In this document: positions 34,101 through 45,723 of the stretch, in pieces | Layout: each line of letters starts with the position of its first letter | How positions within the stretch are numbered: position 1 is the stretch's first letter | DNA from: Armillaria gallica | Lineage: Eukaryota; Basidiomycota; Agaricomycetes; Agaricales; Physalacriaceae | Direction of reading: 5' to 3' | DNA: 64,000 nt | Assembly (NCBI GenBank): GCA_037576215.1 | Contig: JBANDB010000009.1 | Coordinates: 1,736,001 to 1,800,000, forward strand | The notes under the pieces: generated by a model | The model's input: the letters and a program-made list of their open reading frames with translations, nothing else | What the model was told of the DNA's origin: nothing | Database searches by the model: none | Program-made: the position numbers and the translations under genes

Positions 34101-36370
34101 TCCTTGTATCCCAGTATCATTCAAGAGTACAACATCGATTTCACTACTGTTGATTCGATCGATAACGAGCACGAGGTTTGCTTAACTTTTCTTTATCTCA
34201 TGTTCTGACTAATTTGCACTCGACGTAGAACGAGGAAGAGCATATCCTTGAGCCACCTGGTTCTTCGGTGTCGCAGGGTGTTCTCCCTCGTCTCATTGCT
34301 ACCCTTGTTAACAGACGGCGCCAAGTCAAATCTCTCATGAAGGACAAAACGGCGACACCTGCGCAGCTGCTCCAGGTAACATAGTTTCTGTGCATTGATT
34401 TACTATCTCATTCTGATCCTTTTGTTGTTAGTATGATATCAAACAGCAAGCGCTCAAGCTTACAGCCAACAGTATGTACGGCTGTCTAGGCTTCGAGTAT
34501 TCAAGGTTCTACGCTCGACCTTTGGCCGCTTTAACAACGTTCAAGGGACGAGAAATTCTGACGCATACGAAGGAATTGGCAGAAAGCATGCAGCTTGATG
34601 TCAGTCTTTGATTCGTTCTTTTCCTTTTGCTTAATTACTCAAACGACGCTCAGGTTGTTTACGGTGATACTGATTCGGTCTTTGTAAACTCTAACGTCAC
34701 CGAACTGCCGGAAGCCCTGAAGATTGCCGCTGAATTCAAGAAGGCCGTTAACGATCGGTACAAGCTGTTGGAAATCGACTTGGATGGCATATTCCAGCGA
34801 CTGCTGCTTTTGCAAAAGAAGAAGTATGCTGCTATTAAGGTCGAGGATGGTGCTAGGACGTCGACGGAAGTGAAGGGTCTCGATATGAAACGTCGAGAGT
34901 ATTGTGCACTTTCGAAGAACGTTTCACAGTAAGTGATGTCATTTTCTGCTGACCATCCTCAAGCTCATGGTTATTTTAGGTATGTATTGGAACAGATTCT
35001 GTCCGGAGAATCTACCGAAGTCGTGGTGGAACAGATACATGAATATTTGACAACCATAGGGAAGAATGTCAACGAGGGCAAGGTCAAACTCGATGACTTT
35101 ATCGTTTTTAAGGTTCGTGCTATATCTTTTTCACATGAAGTGCCTCTAATCAGTACTTAACAGCGGCTCGGTAAAAATCCGGAAGAATACCCGAAGGTTC
35201 ATGGGCTGCCACATGTTCAGGTTGCTATGAAAATGAAGGCGAGGGGTGGGTCGGCGAGGGCAGGAGACGTAATCCCTTACATTTTCTGTCTCGCTGAAGG
35301 GGAGGAGTCGGCGAAGACTGGCCAGGCAGATCGCGCCAGGCATCCTGACGAACTTCGAAAGACAGGATCGGAGTTCAAGATAGGTAAGTTGTGGGTGCAG
35401 TGAAGCCGACATTTTTGCTGACATGTCCAGATTATCAATATTATCTTTCCCAGCAGATTCTTCCCCCCATCGAACGACTATGTGATCCTATCGAAGGGAC
35501 AGATCGAACACGTTTGGCGGAGTGCCTCGGTAAGTTTATTTTCTTCGCCTGATACAAACGATGCTTACTAGCTATCAGGCCTGGATCCTTCGCGCTATCG
35601 AACTGCTATTTCTAGCAGCTTCTCAGAGGAGCGCGCATTCGCCTCCTTGGATTCACGGATATCAGATACAGAGCGGTTCAAGGACGCCACCCCCTTCATT
35701 GTGCGATGTCCTGCCTGTAGAGGAGAACTGGCTTTCGCTCCGCTCAATGATCGCGAAGTACGTATGATGATTATAACACTGTCCAGCTACTAATGGAGCA
35801 TTTAGTCGTCGATCGTTCATCCTCATGGTACTGCGTGCCTCAGTCCCGCTTGTCAGAAATCCATACCTTCAGGAAGTCTCCAGCTACAACTTGAAGTCCA
35901 GATTAGGGGTCACATCTCGACATATTACGAAGGCTGGACCGTGTGCGATGATACTACTTGTGGTAATCGGACACGCATGATGGGAGTATATGGTCGAAGG
36001 TGTCTCAAACAGGATTGCCGAGGATCAGTCGCTTTCGAGGTTCGTTGTCGTCGTATAGACCACTTGCTAGCATTAACGGCATTCCCAGTATTCCGATGCC
36101 CAGCTATACGATCAACTTCGCTACTTCTCCTCCCTTTTCGATGGAGAGCGTGCCATCAAAGCCGCGACGGGAACGAGCGCTGAAGGTATGCAATGTTCAC
36201 TGACTTTGGTATTGCCAAGCTTATCATCTGTTACAGAGGAGGTTTCTGTTCTTGTTTCGCAACAGGCGGTCCTTTTGAGGACATTGTCGGGTGTTGTGGA
36301 TAAATACTTAGATCAATGTGGCCGTCGGTGGGTGGAAATGGGTACGTTGTTTTCTATGATGAAGATATAG
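31145..36370 (+). CDS. POL1: DNA polymerase alpha catalytic subunit
   Basis: This is a B-family polymerase of roughly 1,400 residues in about 18 exons. The start [20 protein letters not shown] is the conserved Pol alpha N-terminal helix, followed by acidic [20 protein letters not shown] and a long disordered linker. The catalytic motifs are intact: DFNSLYPSI (motif A, about 34093), KLTANSMYG (motif B, about 34458-34484) and YGDTDSVFV (motif C, 34661-34687). After these come [17 protein letters not shown], the C-terminal CPAC, CLSPAC, CDDTTCG and CLKQDC cysteine pairs (two zinc-binding modules that contact the B subunit) and [12 protein letters not shown]. As expected for Pol alpha, the exonuclease-like domain shows no intact catalytic set. 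It extends RNA-DNA primers from primase at replication start. The ATG at 31145 fits the family; one at 31025 is in frame. Confidence 0.95.
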
Positions 36371-37068
36371 GTCTTCCCATACTCGGAGTACTCCGTTTGT
36401 CGTATTTAAGGATATATCATGTTGTAGTTTTAGCATCGTTCTGCTGGTTCTCATTTAAATGGTAATCTTCACTGGTTTAAGATGTGGTATTGACATCCAG
36501 AGCCGGATATTGGTTAAGTAGTATGTAGTACCCGCGATAAACCTGAAAGTTGATGTCAGGAAGACCCGAACTCCAGCCAGCCAGTAGACATGGAATGACG
36601 TGAATGCAAAGACTTCAGGGTATCTCAGACATAGCTTTGCGCTGTTCTGTTGTAAATTATTACAGACTTACTCCGCTCCTTAAATAAATCTATAGTATAA
36701 TCTCTGAGGAGTACACAGTTCCAGGACCTGCATCGACACCTTCCGCGTGGCACTGAAGCGTGTGCACATGATAATGCAGGAAACAGGGTAAGTATGGTGC
36801 GTCGCCGACTATCGACAGCCTGGAGAATGCTTTTGAAGGAAGAACAGAGTTCGTTCAAGATGACAGAGTACGGTCGGTCCAGTTCCCCGCCAGTACCTAG
36901 CGGACTGATATATCGACGACTGTAAATTACCATTGATGTATCACTACAACGTGTAACCTACAAAGTCTGATATATCAATACGTCGGGTACCCTTGATTGT
37001 CTATACAAATTTATAATTGCTCTAAAATGTAGTCATCTAACATATGCATGGATATTCTTACGGTATGG
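36371..37068. other. Intergenic, between convergent genes
   Basis: This is AT-rich 3' space between POL1 (+) and the DHA1 transporter (-). No coding signal is recognised. Confidence 0.5.
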
Positions 37069-39442
37069 CTATTGTTCACCGTTCATGACCATACTAGAAA
37101 ACTTGCTGTGTCTTCGAATGGAAGGTCCGTAGAAGAACAGTATCTGAAAAATATTATCAGCGCCAAATACATCAGGAAGCGAGACCACGCACAAAGGGTA
37201 TAGGAATCATGACAGCAGCTATGCACGCAAACAACGTGCTTGCCCATGTATATCCCAATTTGCCATACATCTGTGTCGTAAAAAGCGGGAATGCCATCGC
37301 TGCAAGGTTTCCTGAAGGAAAGAGCTCAGCGACATGCAGAAAGATGAAAGATAAACGGGAGTTACGACAAAGACTCTGACCAGCGAGTGCAGACGAGGCG
37401 AATGGACCATAACTAACAGCCGAGTCACGATGAAACCGGCATACAAATAAACGGAACGTACGTGTCCGCGAGGTATGTGAATACGGCCAGGAAGACTATG
37501 AATATCGCCCACATGAATATCTAATCTAATTTAGTCAAAGGACGGATCTTGAGAAGGGCGACCATACCGTGATACCAATCGCAGGTGCAATCCACGGCAC
37601 GAACGTGAATGAAGTCCATGCGTAGAGGAACATGCCGGCAGGTAGCATGACAGCTCCAGCGCAGGCCATATACAATCGAGCTTCAGGACCTCTGCGTGGG
37701 AAATTTTTACTGTCGAACTACACGTAAACGCGGTGAATGAAATCAAAAAAGACCAAAGCTTACCGGTACAAGTTCTCTTGAAGGATGTTTGACAGATAGC
37801 CAAGCAAGCTTCCGACACTAAGAATGGTCAGGACACGTACAAGTGCTCGGAGGAATAACTCACACCATGACGGCAAATGCGGTACCCAACAGACCATCGT
37901 TGAAGTTGTGCAAGTCCCTGAATATAAAGGGGATTGACCTAAAGCGAGGGTCAGCAATGTGAACTGAACGCGGCAGACAAACCTACTCGACCAGAGCGTA
38001 TACTACACCCCAGCAGAATCCAATCCAAACCTAATCGCATTGTCAGTGAAAATAAAACATGAAACGGGAAATCCATAATTACACTGAAACTTGCCACGAC
38101 GGGCTCCGTTAGCATGAGGACTAAAAGTCTTTGTTTAATCAACGGACACAGAAAATGAATGAAAACTCACCGATTGGACGTGTGATTGATATGAATATTA
38201 GCGTACCCAAACTTGTCCGCTCATCTTCAACGCGTGCTCGATATCGGTTATCGCCCGTCTCCTTCCGTATCTTTTTTGCAAGACGCGTGAGAAGGATCGA
38301 TGAGCGCGTCTCTTTCATGATGAGGGGGAACAATGCGATGTATATTCCACATATCCTTCACAAAACATATTTTAGCGCGCAATCACACCATCATGTTGGA
38401 AGGCAGGTCACTCACATCATTTGGATCCATTGAATCCACTTCCATTCCAGCCGCTGGTTCATTTCAATCCACCCGGCCATCATAGGTCCCACACCTGTGC
38501 CGCCGATAGCCGCTACAGTGAAGATGGTCATGGGAAGACCTCGCCTGAAAATGAGCGTGCACGATCAGAACCAGCGATTGCAAAGATAGGGAGTAGCGCT
38601 TACTCTTCAGGGACCCAGATGTCCGCAATGGTTCCACCTACCATGGTAGTCCACGTCGAGCTAAAGCTGCCTTGCAGAAAGCGGGCGATGATCACAGTTT
38701 GGATGTTCTTTGCCCTAAAGATAAATTTGTCAATAGATACAAAGGACGGAAACACGACGGGCTCACAAGGCTACCATAATGTACATGATGAAGAAACCCC
38801 CTGCAGACACGATGTACAATGGCTGTCGGCCGAACTCTTCGCTGAACGCAGCGGTGAAGATTGGAACGATACCGAACCCGAGTGTATACGTGCTCAGTCC
38901 AATGGTTGCTTGGAACCGTGTACAGTTGAGGTCCCGCGTCATTGAGTCAAATCCTAGATTGTACCCAGCTGCTGTGGAGGCTAAGAAATGATTAGCTGGA
39001 GTTTCAATAGCGACGAAAACGCCGTACCAGCAAGGAGAGTCGAAAAACTTGACAATACAGTGATCGCCCATTTTCTTCGTCGCGAGAAATTAATGGGATT
39101 TCGACGATCGCCTATCTCAAATTCGACCTAGCCATGTCTATAAGCAAAAACTTCGCGAGATGGAGAGCGTTGACATACGTATAGTGGCTTGACACAGTCA
39201 GATTGCTTCTCTACGTCAGATGAGGTACAGCCCTGTGTTGGATGTACTAGCTGACTGAACTGGCGCGATCGAGGATCGTCGGGGCCATCAGAGGCGGGTA
39301 ATATTGTTGCCGAGCTGAGTCGGGGGTCAAGACTGGCCTCGTTGGCATCCTTGAGGAATTTGACGGCGGGTCCCTTAGGGTGCTCTGGGACATTCAATGT
39401 AGGACCGCTGCTATGAGAAGATTCTCTACTGCAGGGATGCAT
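37069..39442 (-). CDS. MFS exporter, DHA1 family (polyamine/multidrug type)
   Basis: The start MHPCSRESSHSSGPTLNVPE opens a hydrophilic N-terminal region of about 120 residues. EIGDRRNPINFSRREKW follows, the usual junction to TM1 in fungal DHA1 proteins (normally D-P-x-N-P-x-N-W). Next come YNLGFDSMTRDLNCTRFQAT, FSEEFGRQPLYIVSAGGFFI (loop 2-3 G-R motif), ARFLQGSFSSTWTTMVGGTI, RGLPMTIFTVAAIGGTGVGP and WIEMNQRLEWKWIQWIQMM (W-R-W-x-x-W), ETRSSILLTRLAKKIRKETG and the second six segments. A last intron joins IPIPF to FFYGPSIRRHSKFSSM, with the stop at 37069-37071. About ten introns are needed. Family members export polyamines or drugs at the plasma membrane. The substrate here is unknown. Confidence 0.85.
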
Positions 39443-41030
39443 TGTCGAAAGAGGTATTGCACCAAGGTAGACGCTTGACGGCAGGGTTTTAAGGCTTTCA
39501 CCTGGAGTCCCGTTGTTCTTGACTCATTTTCCCCCTCCCAAACATCTTCTTGAAAGTACTATTGTGGGAATTTGTGGGCGAAAGTTGAAGCATACTCCGT
39601 GCTAACGACGGTATCACCCGCCGACGCCGTTGTTTTACTAAAGACATCACTGCGGCCATCCCAGAAATCACTTATCTCTGCTCTTCTCCTTGCTCCCTGA
39701 TGAACAGCTGTGGTTTTTACTCAGGGTACATGTATCGGACATAGTAGTAGATGGTTTACTCGCCAATTTATACATGGTATCTTGACAAATTACAATAACG
39801 TACCTGCGTATGCGGCACCATTAGCATTATAGGCAGATAGTACTGCGATACAAGATTGATTACACTCACGTACGTATCTAAGTCCCTACGAAGTTTTTAC
39901 GAAGTCATCCAATTCCGTGAGATGCCCTCAGTCCGGACTCCGACTCGGATGTTCCCATCAGGGGTTCTTACTGGGAACAGGCGTCGGCAGGGGAAATGAA
40001 TGAGGTAGTGGCTCGAACGAATGTGGATTCTAGGTGGATACGTAGATGGTTGCGGTGCAAAGGTAATGATCGGTACGCGCGCATAGCCGTTGGCCCGGTG
40101 GCTGTGAAACAGTTCTTCGGCCTTGTCCGGCTATCTTTCTAGACTACTCGTCCCGCACGCTCGCAGTCGAGGTCCTCAAGGACTCAGATGGGCAGAACGA
40201 CGGCGACCTGCAGACCCTCACGACCAACGTTTATGCCGTTACTGTCGAGCAGACGCGGAGGACGAAACTTATTGTATTGCAGCGGATGCTACGACCTGGA
40301 AGAATTATGATCCTGGCAGTTCTTCCATAAAATCTTCCATATTACTCCCGACGCACTGACCTTGTCCCTACAATCCGCACAACGGTGCGAGCCTTCGTAC
40401 CTTGTGCCGGTGCACACGCCACACCGTACATCTCAGGATTGGTTCGCACCGTGTCTGGACGAGAGGTCGATAATTGATCAATAAACTCCGATGCATAGGA
40501 TTCGAAGCTCAAGGTGCTATTGGACGCTTGTCTCGGAAAAAGCAGGGAAAACAGGGTAGATACTCACGATGCAGCAAGAAGACGAACCGTTGCATCCTGT
40601 TGTGGACTCAAACGTTGAACGTTGAACATTGACAAGTGAAAATTTTTGAGGCTAATAATAGATCCAGAGTCGCGACCCTGGTTGATGATCGATATGATGA
40701 GAGCTTGATGCTAAATACATTGAACGTCGCAAAAAATTTAATTCGATGGGAGTCAGCAACGTTCGTTGGCTTGAATAACATGTTTCTTCTGTAGAAAATT
40801 TGTCGGTCATGGTTTGAGAATCGGCTTCGTAGCTGGGAATCGATGTATGTGCTTGCTCCGTTCGGATAGGTCACTATAACCGAAGTGTAGACCTGCATCT
40901 TATTGTACTTACTTTAGAGTCACACCTTTGGCACTAGTTCTGAGAGGCTGCACCCAGCGGGGGATACGCTGCATCCTGAGCTTGGTCTTAAGAGTGTTAG
41001 TTGCTGTAGCACGAACTCTGCTTAGTTTCC
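39443..41030. other. Intergenic with a possible retroelement scrap
   Basis: The only protein-like piece is at 40123-40300 (+): VPHARSRGPQGLRWAERRRP followed by RLCRYCRADAEDET. The R-L-C-R-x-C-x-x-x-x-E-D-E pattern is seen at the C-terminal zinc-binding end of fungal reverse-transcriptase-related proteins. No polymerase part is near, so it would be a small relic. The remainder has no recognised gene. Confidence 0.3.
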
Positions 41031-41033
41031 TTC

Positions 41034-42290
41034 TCAAAGATATAATGAAAACCGGAATAGCATCTTCCCTCCCTCCTTAAGATACGTGGTGACATATGTC
41101 CCGTCCTTACTATCGCTTTGGGACCCAGTTTTATACGCTACCTCACTCCCTGCCATGGTTCTTTGTTTATTTTCTGAGTAACTGAAGCGGGCGCTCTGGA
41201 TACAGGCTGTCACGTCGAGCCGGCGACAAAGCACTGCCTTCTGATTTTGAACTTGAAGTTTGCGTGAACATTGTCCCTTGAAGAACTGAACGGCAACCGC
41301 CTATTTAAACGCTTGACTACCCTGAGAAGGCGAAAAAACGGTAGGGTAACAGGTTGATGGGAAATAGCCGCATAACAGAATAAAGTGAATGGATGTCGTA
41401 AATATTATCGTACAGTTGCATATGGTCTTCGTTATCCAAGAACGAATGCGTAAACTGATGGGGACTGTATACCTCTTATACGTCATGGTCGCGTCGGGTA
41501 GCCTGAAAGCCTCGGAAAATCGCCAAAGAATGGTTAAAGCAACCAATATCCCAAAGTGATATCTGAACTGAGTGCATCTAAACGTGTGAATACGCACCAT
41601 TCTATCTAACAGAAAGCCGCAAGTGCATTGAGTTTGCCACAATAAACAAACACATCCCGAGTCTTGCGAGAGTACGTGAGACCTCGAAAGTGTATACTGC
41701 ACGGCAAATAACTCACTCGCCGTTCAAAACTCCGAGGATTTGGATTACGGCGGCTGAAGTGGTCCAGATAACTGGTGTGAGGAAAAGGTTGGGGGCGTAA
41801 TTACGAGTATGTACATGGCAGTGAACGCACATGGCACATACAATATGACATGAGATACAACGCTAATGAGCACTGATTCTGTGGCGGAATCCAAGACTAG
41901 AACCATGTAGTAGACTGTGCAGAACGTTGAGGCGAACGGGACATATCGGACACGGCCTCTTTAGCATACTCCGTTCTGATGTCAATGCTTATGGGTCAAC
42001 CGCGCGGATAGTGGGAACTGTGAGAATATAGGAACAATGTCTGCAGCGTCGAAGAGATCTGTTCACTGTGATAGTTCCGATAATTCCGAACAGAATGAGG
42101 GGCGCGTTCGTGGGTGCGCAGAACCGAGAAGCTGTCAACGCACTCGGACGACCCCGGTCGTACGTGCGAATGGAGTGCTATCTCAAAGGTGCTACTGTGG
42201 ATATGTTGTTTGTCGTAGAAAAAGAGGAGTAGATGGAGTAGGGTAATAGAAAACGTCAGACTTTTATGAAGGCAAGCGGCGACCAACTTT
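41034..42290 (-). CDS. Possible multi-pass membrane protein, unresolved
   Basis: On the minus strand several hydrophobic stretches occur in order: LTFSITLLHLLLFFY (about 42260), APLILFGIIGTITV (about 42100), VYYMVLVLDSATESVLISVV (about 41900), FLTPVIWTTSAAVIQILGVL (about 41780-41720), FGILVALTILWRFSEAF (about 41550) and IIFTTSIHFILLCGYF (about 41380). A polar tail AYKTGSQSDSKDGTYVTTYL (about 41140-41080) follows. The order suggests a protein with six or seven membrane spans interrupted by introns, like the many seven-span proteins of mushrooms. I could not join the exons in frame. It may be decayed. Confidence 0.3.
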
Positions 42291-42803
42291 CATGACGTCC
42301 ACAGGATCCTCATTCTTCGGAAAGAATCGGGGACTCCAGATAATAGCCTAGTTCAGACAGATTTTGGCCAAATTGACGATACAACCCTGGCCAAAAGTTC
42401 AGGAAATCCACCGGCATGCGATTTTTCGACAGAAACTTGATTCTTTAGAATGTTCGACACGCCAAAGAGGGTATAGACAAGAATTGGGCCGGTCTTATCC
42501 GAGGTTCTGAGTCCTTACACGTGACTATATATCAACACGGTCATGAGATTCGTGAGATTCAGAATTTTGGTCGCACATCTCTTTCCTTCTCATTCTTATC
42601 TTCTTCCATCGAGGAAACCACGGCAGTCAACTCGAGGAAACGATGACTCTAGTTCGGACCCTGACGGAGAGTCTGGAATGCCAGAGTAACTTGACAATCA
42701 AATATCTCCTCGGGCCGCCGCAGGAACACCGTAAAAATACTTCTGATACTATAGTTAAAATAGCATCATGATCAGCCTCATTCACTATCCAAGCTCACCC
42801 ACC

Positions 42804-45103
42804 ATGACCTCCTCGAAGACACAGTACCATGTCTCTCTTCGCGGCGATGCGATACTCACCAGTTCCAGATGGAACAAGGGTACTGCCTTCTCCATGGCTG
42901 AGCGCAAGGCCTTTGGTCTCACTGGACGATTGCCGAACCGCGTCAATACTCTCGACGAGCAATGTGAACGCGCTTACGACCAATTGCAGGCTCGCGATTC
43001 ACCCATACGCAAAAATTGCTATTTGCAGAGCTTGAAGAACCAGAACTGGGTGCTTTACTTTGCTTTGTTATCGAGGCATGTCCGCGAACTGGTACCCATT
43101 ATCTATACACCGACCGAGGTGAGTGATCCAGACTTGCATACTAGCGGGCTTGCCACGTCGTTGAGTCGATACGCGGGAGTAGCGACGACTGGGTCTTGTT
43201 TGGTCACCAATATCACCCACACAACCAGCAGTTTCTTCAGGGAGCGTCAAAGACGCGTCTATCCTTCTGCTTTCGGTGAACTCAGGGCATGCAGACCAGT
43301 TCTACACAACTCTCATTTTACACAGCTTGCAGCACCGATCACGCGTCGCGTTCGCGCTGGCTAACCGCGATGGTGGCAAGCCCATACGCAGACAACTGAC
43401 ATTTCTCTGACAGGCTGATGCGATCGCCAGCTACTCCCGTCTCTTCCGGAGGAGCGAGGGATTATATCTGACTTTACCTGATCAAGACACTATGGAGCAA
43501 GACTTTCTTGAACAGGTCAAAGGCCGAAGCATCGATCTTATTGTGTGCTCCGACGCGGAGCAGATTCTCGGCATTGGTGATCAAGGAGTCGGGGTATGCT
43601 TTACACCTGCTTGCTATATCATTGGGCTGATTTTGTTGCAGGGAATCGGAGTATGTGTTAATTTTGAGACACAGTTCAGACCATAGGATTTATCTGCTTT
43701 GCAGATTTCTGCCGCCAAAGCGGTTATATACACGTGTGTCGGTTTCCAAAATTAAACAGTGGATAGCGACTGATTATGATATTAGACTCATCGGAGGCAT
43801 CGACCCTTCCAGAGTTCTTGCCGTTACGCTTGACGTCGGGACTAACAACGAGGATCTTCTCAATGACAAACTCTATGTCGTAAGTATACTGTTACCAAAC
43901 GCCAGCGATAACTAACTCTGATTTTAGGGCTGGTCCAACAAACGTATCCGTGGAGAACAATATGACCAATTTATCGACAAGTTCCTTCAACTTGTTCGAA
44001 AGCACTTACCTCATTGTCTAGTCCACTTCGAGGACTTTGGCGTGACGAATGCTCAACGCATCCTAGCACGCTATCGGGACACTCACCCAGTTTTCAATGA
44101 TGATATGTAAGAGGCTCGAGCAACTGATGTTGTTGTTGTTGACCTTGTGTCTATTTAGCCAAGGAACCGGCGCAGTCACACTCTCTTGCGTCATGTCTGC
44201 CATTGGCGTAACGAAGACCAAGCTCTCTGATCAGCGATTCATCGTCTACGGAGCAGGCTCCGCCGGATTGGGCATCACGAAACAGCTGCGTGACGCCATG
44301 GTTGCTACAGACGGTATTCCAGAAGAAGAGGCCGACACCAAGTTCTGGCTCATTGACAAACACGGACTTATCAGACAAAGCACACCTGATGTTCGAGAGG
44401 ACCTTCGCGCGTTCATTCGATCGGACGAGGAGTGGTCGTCGTTCACTGGCAAGGTCAGCCTCTTGGATGTAGTCAAGCAAGTAAAACCGACGGTGCTGAT
44501 TGGGTGCTCGACTCATGCGGGTGGGTTCACGGAGGAGGTCGTGAAAACGATGGCGGCACACTGTGAGAGGCCGATCATCTTCCCTCTGTCGAACCCGTGC
44601 CGATTGGTTGAGGTCAAACCGAGCGACGCTAATGAGTGGACGAGAGGGAAGGCGTTGTTGGCCACGGGTAGTCCATTCCCTCCAGCTAAGATGCCGAATG
44701 GGAAGGATTATGTCATTGCTGAGTGTAACAGTATGTCGGTGTTCTTGTTTCGTCTCTCTTTAGATTGATGATCCTCCTAGATGCACTGATCTATCCCGGG
44801 CTTGGATTTGGTGCTATGCTCTGCCAGGCTCGTAAGATGACAGACACGATGATTATCGCGGGGGCGCGCCGACTGGCAGAATTGTCCCCAGCATTGGAAG
44901 ATCCAGATAACGCGCTTCTGCCAGACTTTGAGGATGCGCCTCAGGTGAACTTTGAGGTAGCCGTTGCTGTTGCTGAGCAGGGGATCGAAGAGGGGAGTGC
45001 GGGTGTAGACTGGCCGAAGGAGGAAGTGCGAGCCCAGGCGAAGGCGCAGTTGTGGGAGCCTGTATATGCGGAGTACACGTATGACCCGCACGGAGAAGCT
45101 TAG
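42804..45103 (+). CDS. Malic enzyme (NAD-dependent type)
   Basis: The N-terminal exon has [40 protein letters not shown] (Y-T-P-T-E, malate-binding) and, after a 295-bp intron (43119-43413), [20 protein letters not shown]. Then come [17 protein letters not shown] (E-x-I-L-G-x-G-D-x-G), [36 protein letters not shown] (F-E-D-F metal ligands), [27 protein letters not shown] (G-A-G-S-A-G dinucleotide loop), [40 protein letters not shown] and a closing [20 protein letters not shown]. All catalytic residues appear present. It decarboxylates malate to pyruvate, making NAD(P)H. An ATG 36 bases upstream (42768) would add 12 residues. No obvious mitochondrial presequence is seen. Confidence 0.93.
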
Positions 45104-45723
45104 ACAAGGGTTCAAGTTGGTATTTCAACGTACACTGTTGGCATTTGATAACCGGGTTGTTCTTAGAATAGATATATAGAGCCGATCAGGCACTCCTCTC
45201 CCCTCACCGTCGTCGTGTAGAACAAGATAATATTCGCAAGAATCCGAACTAAAGACCGAATGAAAATCCAAAGACCCGAGGAGATATGGGTAAGTATAGA
45301 AATGTATTGTGGCGCTGTTTTCAACAGCGTCTCCTTAAGGCAGCAATCATTCACATTTATTCCATGTCCTTTACCTGCGAAGAATGTCGTCGTATAACCG
45401 CATGCCGTCATTCTGTCGGTGTTCTTGTCGGTACCGGAAGACATCGCCATATTTCTGGAGAATGTTGGATTATCGCGAAGACGCCAACCTCAGACAGCCA
45501 AGGCATGCCCGGGTCTTTTACGGATACGTGGGCATCGAAAGGCAATTCATCTGCAGAGTCACAGTACGCGGTCTCTGTCCCTGTCGAAGAAAGAATACGA
45601 GCGAATACAGGCCCGACATACCTAATGGTCCGACATCTATTCCGACTGCCTATGGCCGTACGGCATCGTCACGTACGTTTAACTGCAACATGAATATTTT
45701 GAACGTGGCGGGGTCTCCTTGGC
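45104..45723. other. Intergenic containing a solo family flank fragment
   Basis: Apart from the dispersed-repeat fragment at 45222-45308 nothing is recognised. Plus-strand open frames (for example 45286-45693) run through that repeat and look like chance frames. Confidence 0.4.
45222..45308 (-). repeat. Solo fragment of the gene A/B/C 3' flank
   Basis: Read on the minus strand it gives CCCATATCTCCTCGGGTCTT, TGGATTTTCATTCGGTCTTT and TGCGAATATTATCTTGTT. This matches the distal end of the flanks behind gene A (18305-18385) and gene B (53810-53735). No family gene lies next to it; it sits about 120 bp after the malic enzyme stop codon. Confidence 0.75.

Noticed and set aside
34081..34690. Intein inside DNA polymerase alpha
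   Set aside because: Motifs A, B and C are separated only by ordinary short introns and family-typical spacing. There is no extra splicing domain.
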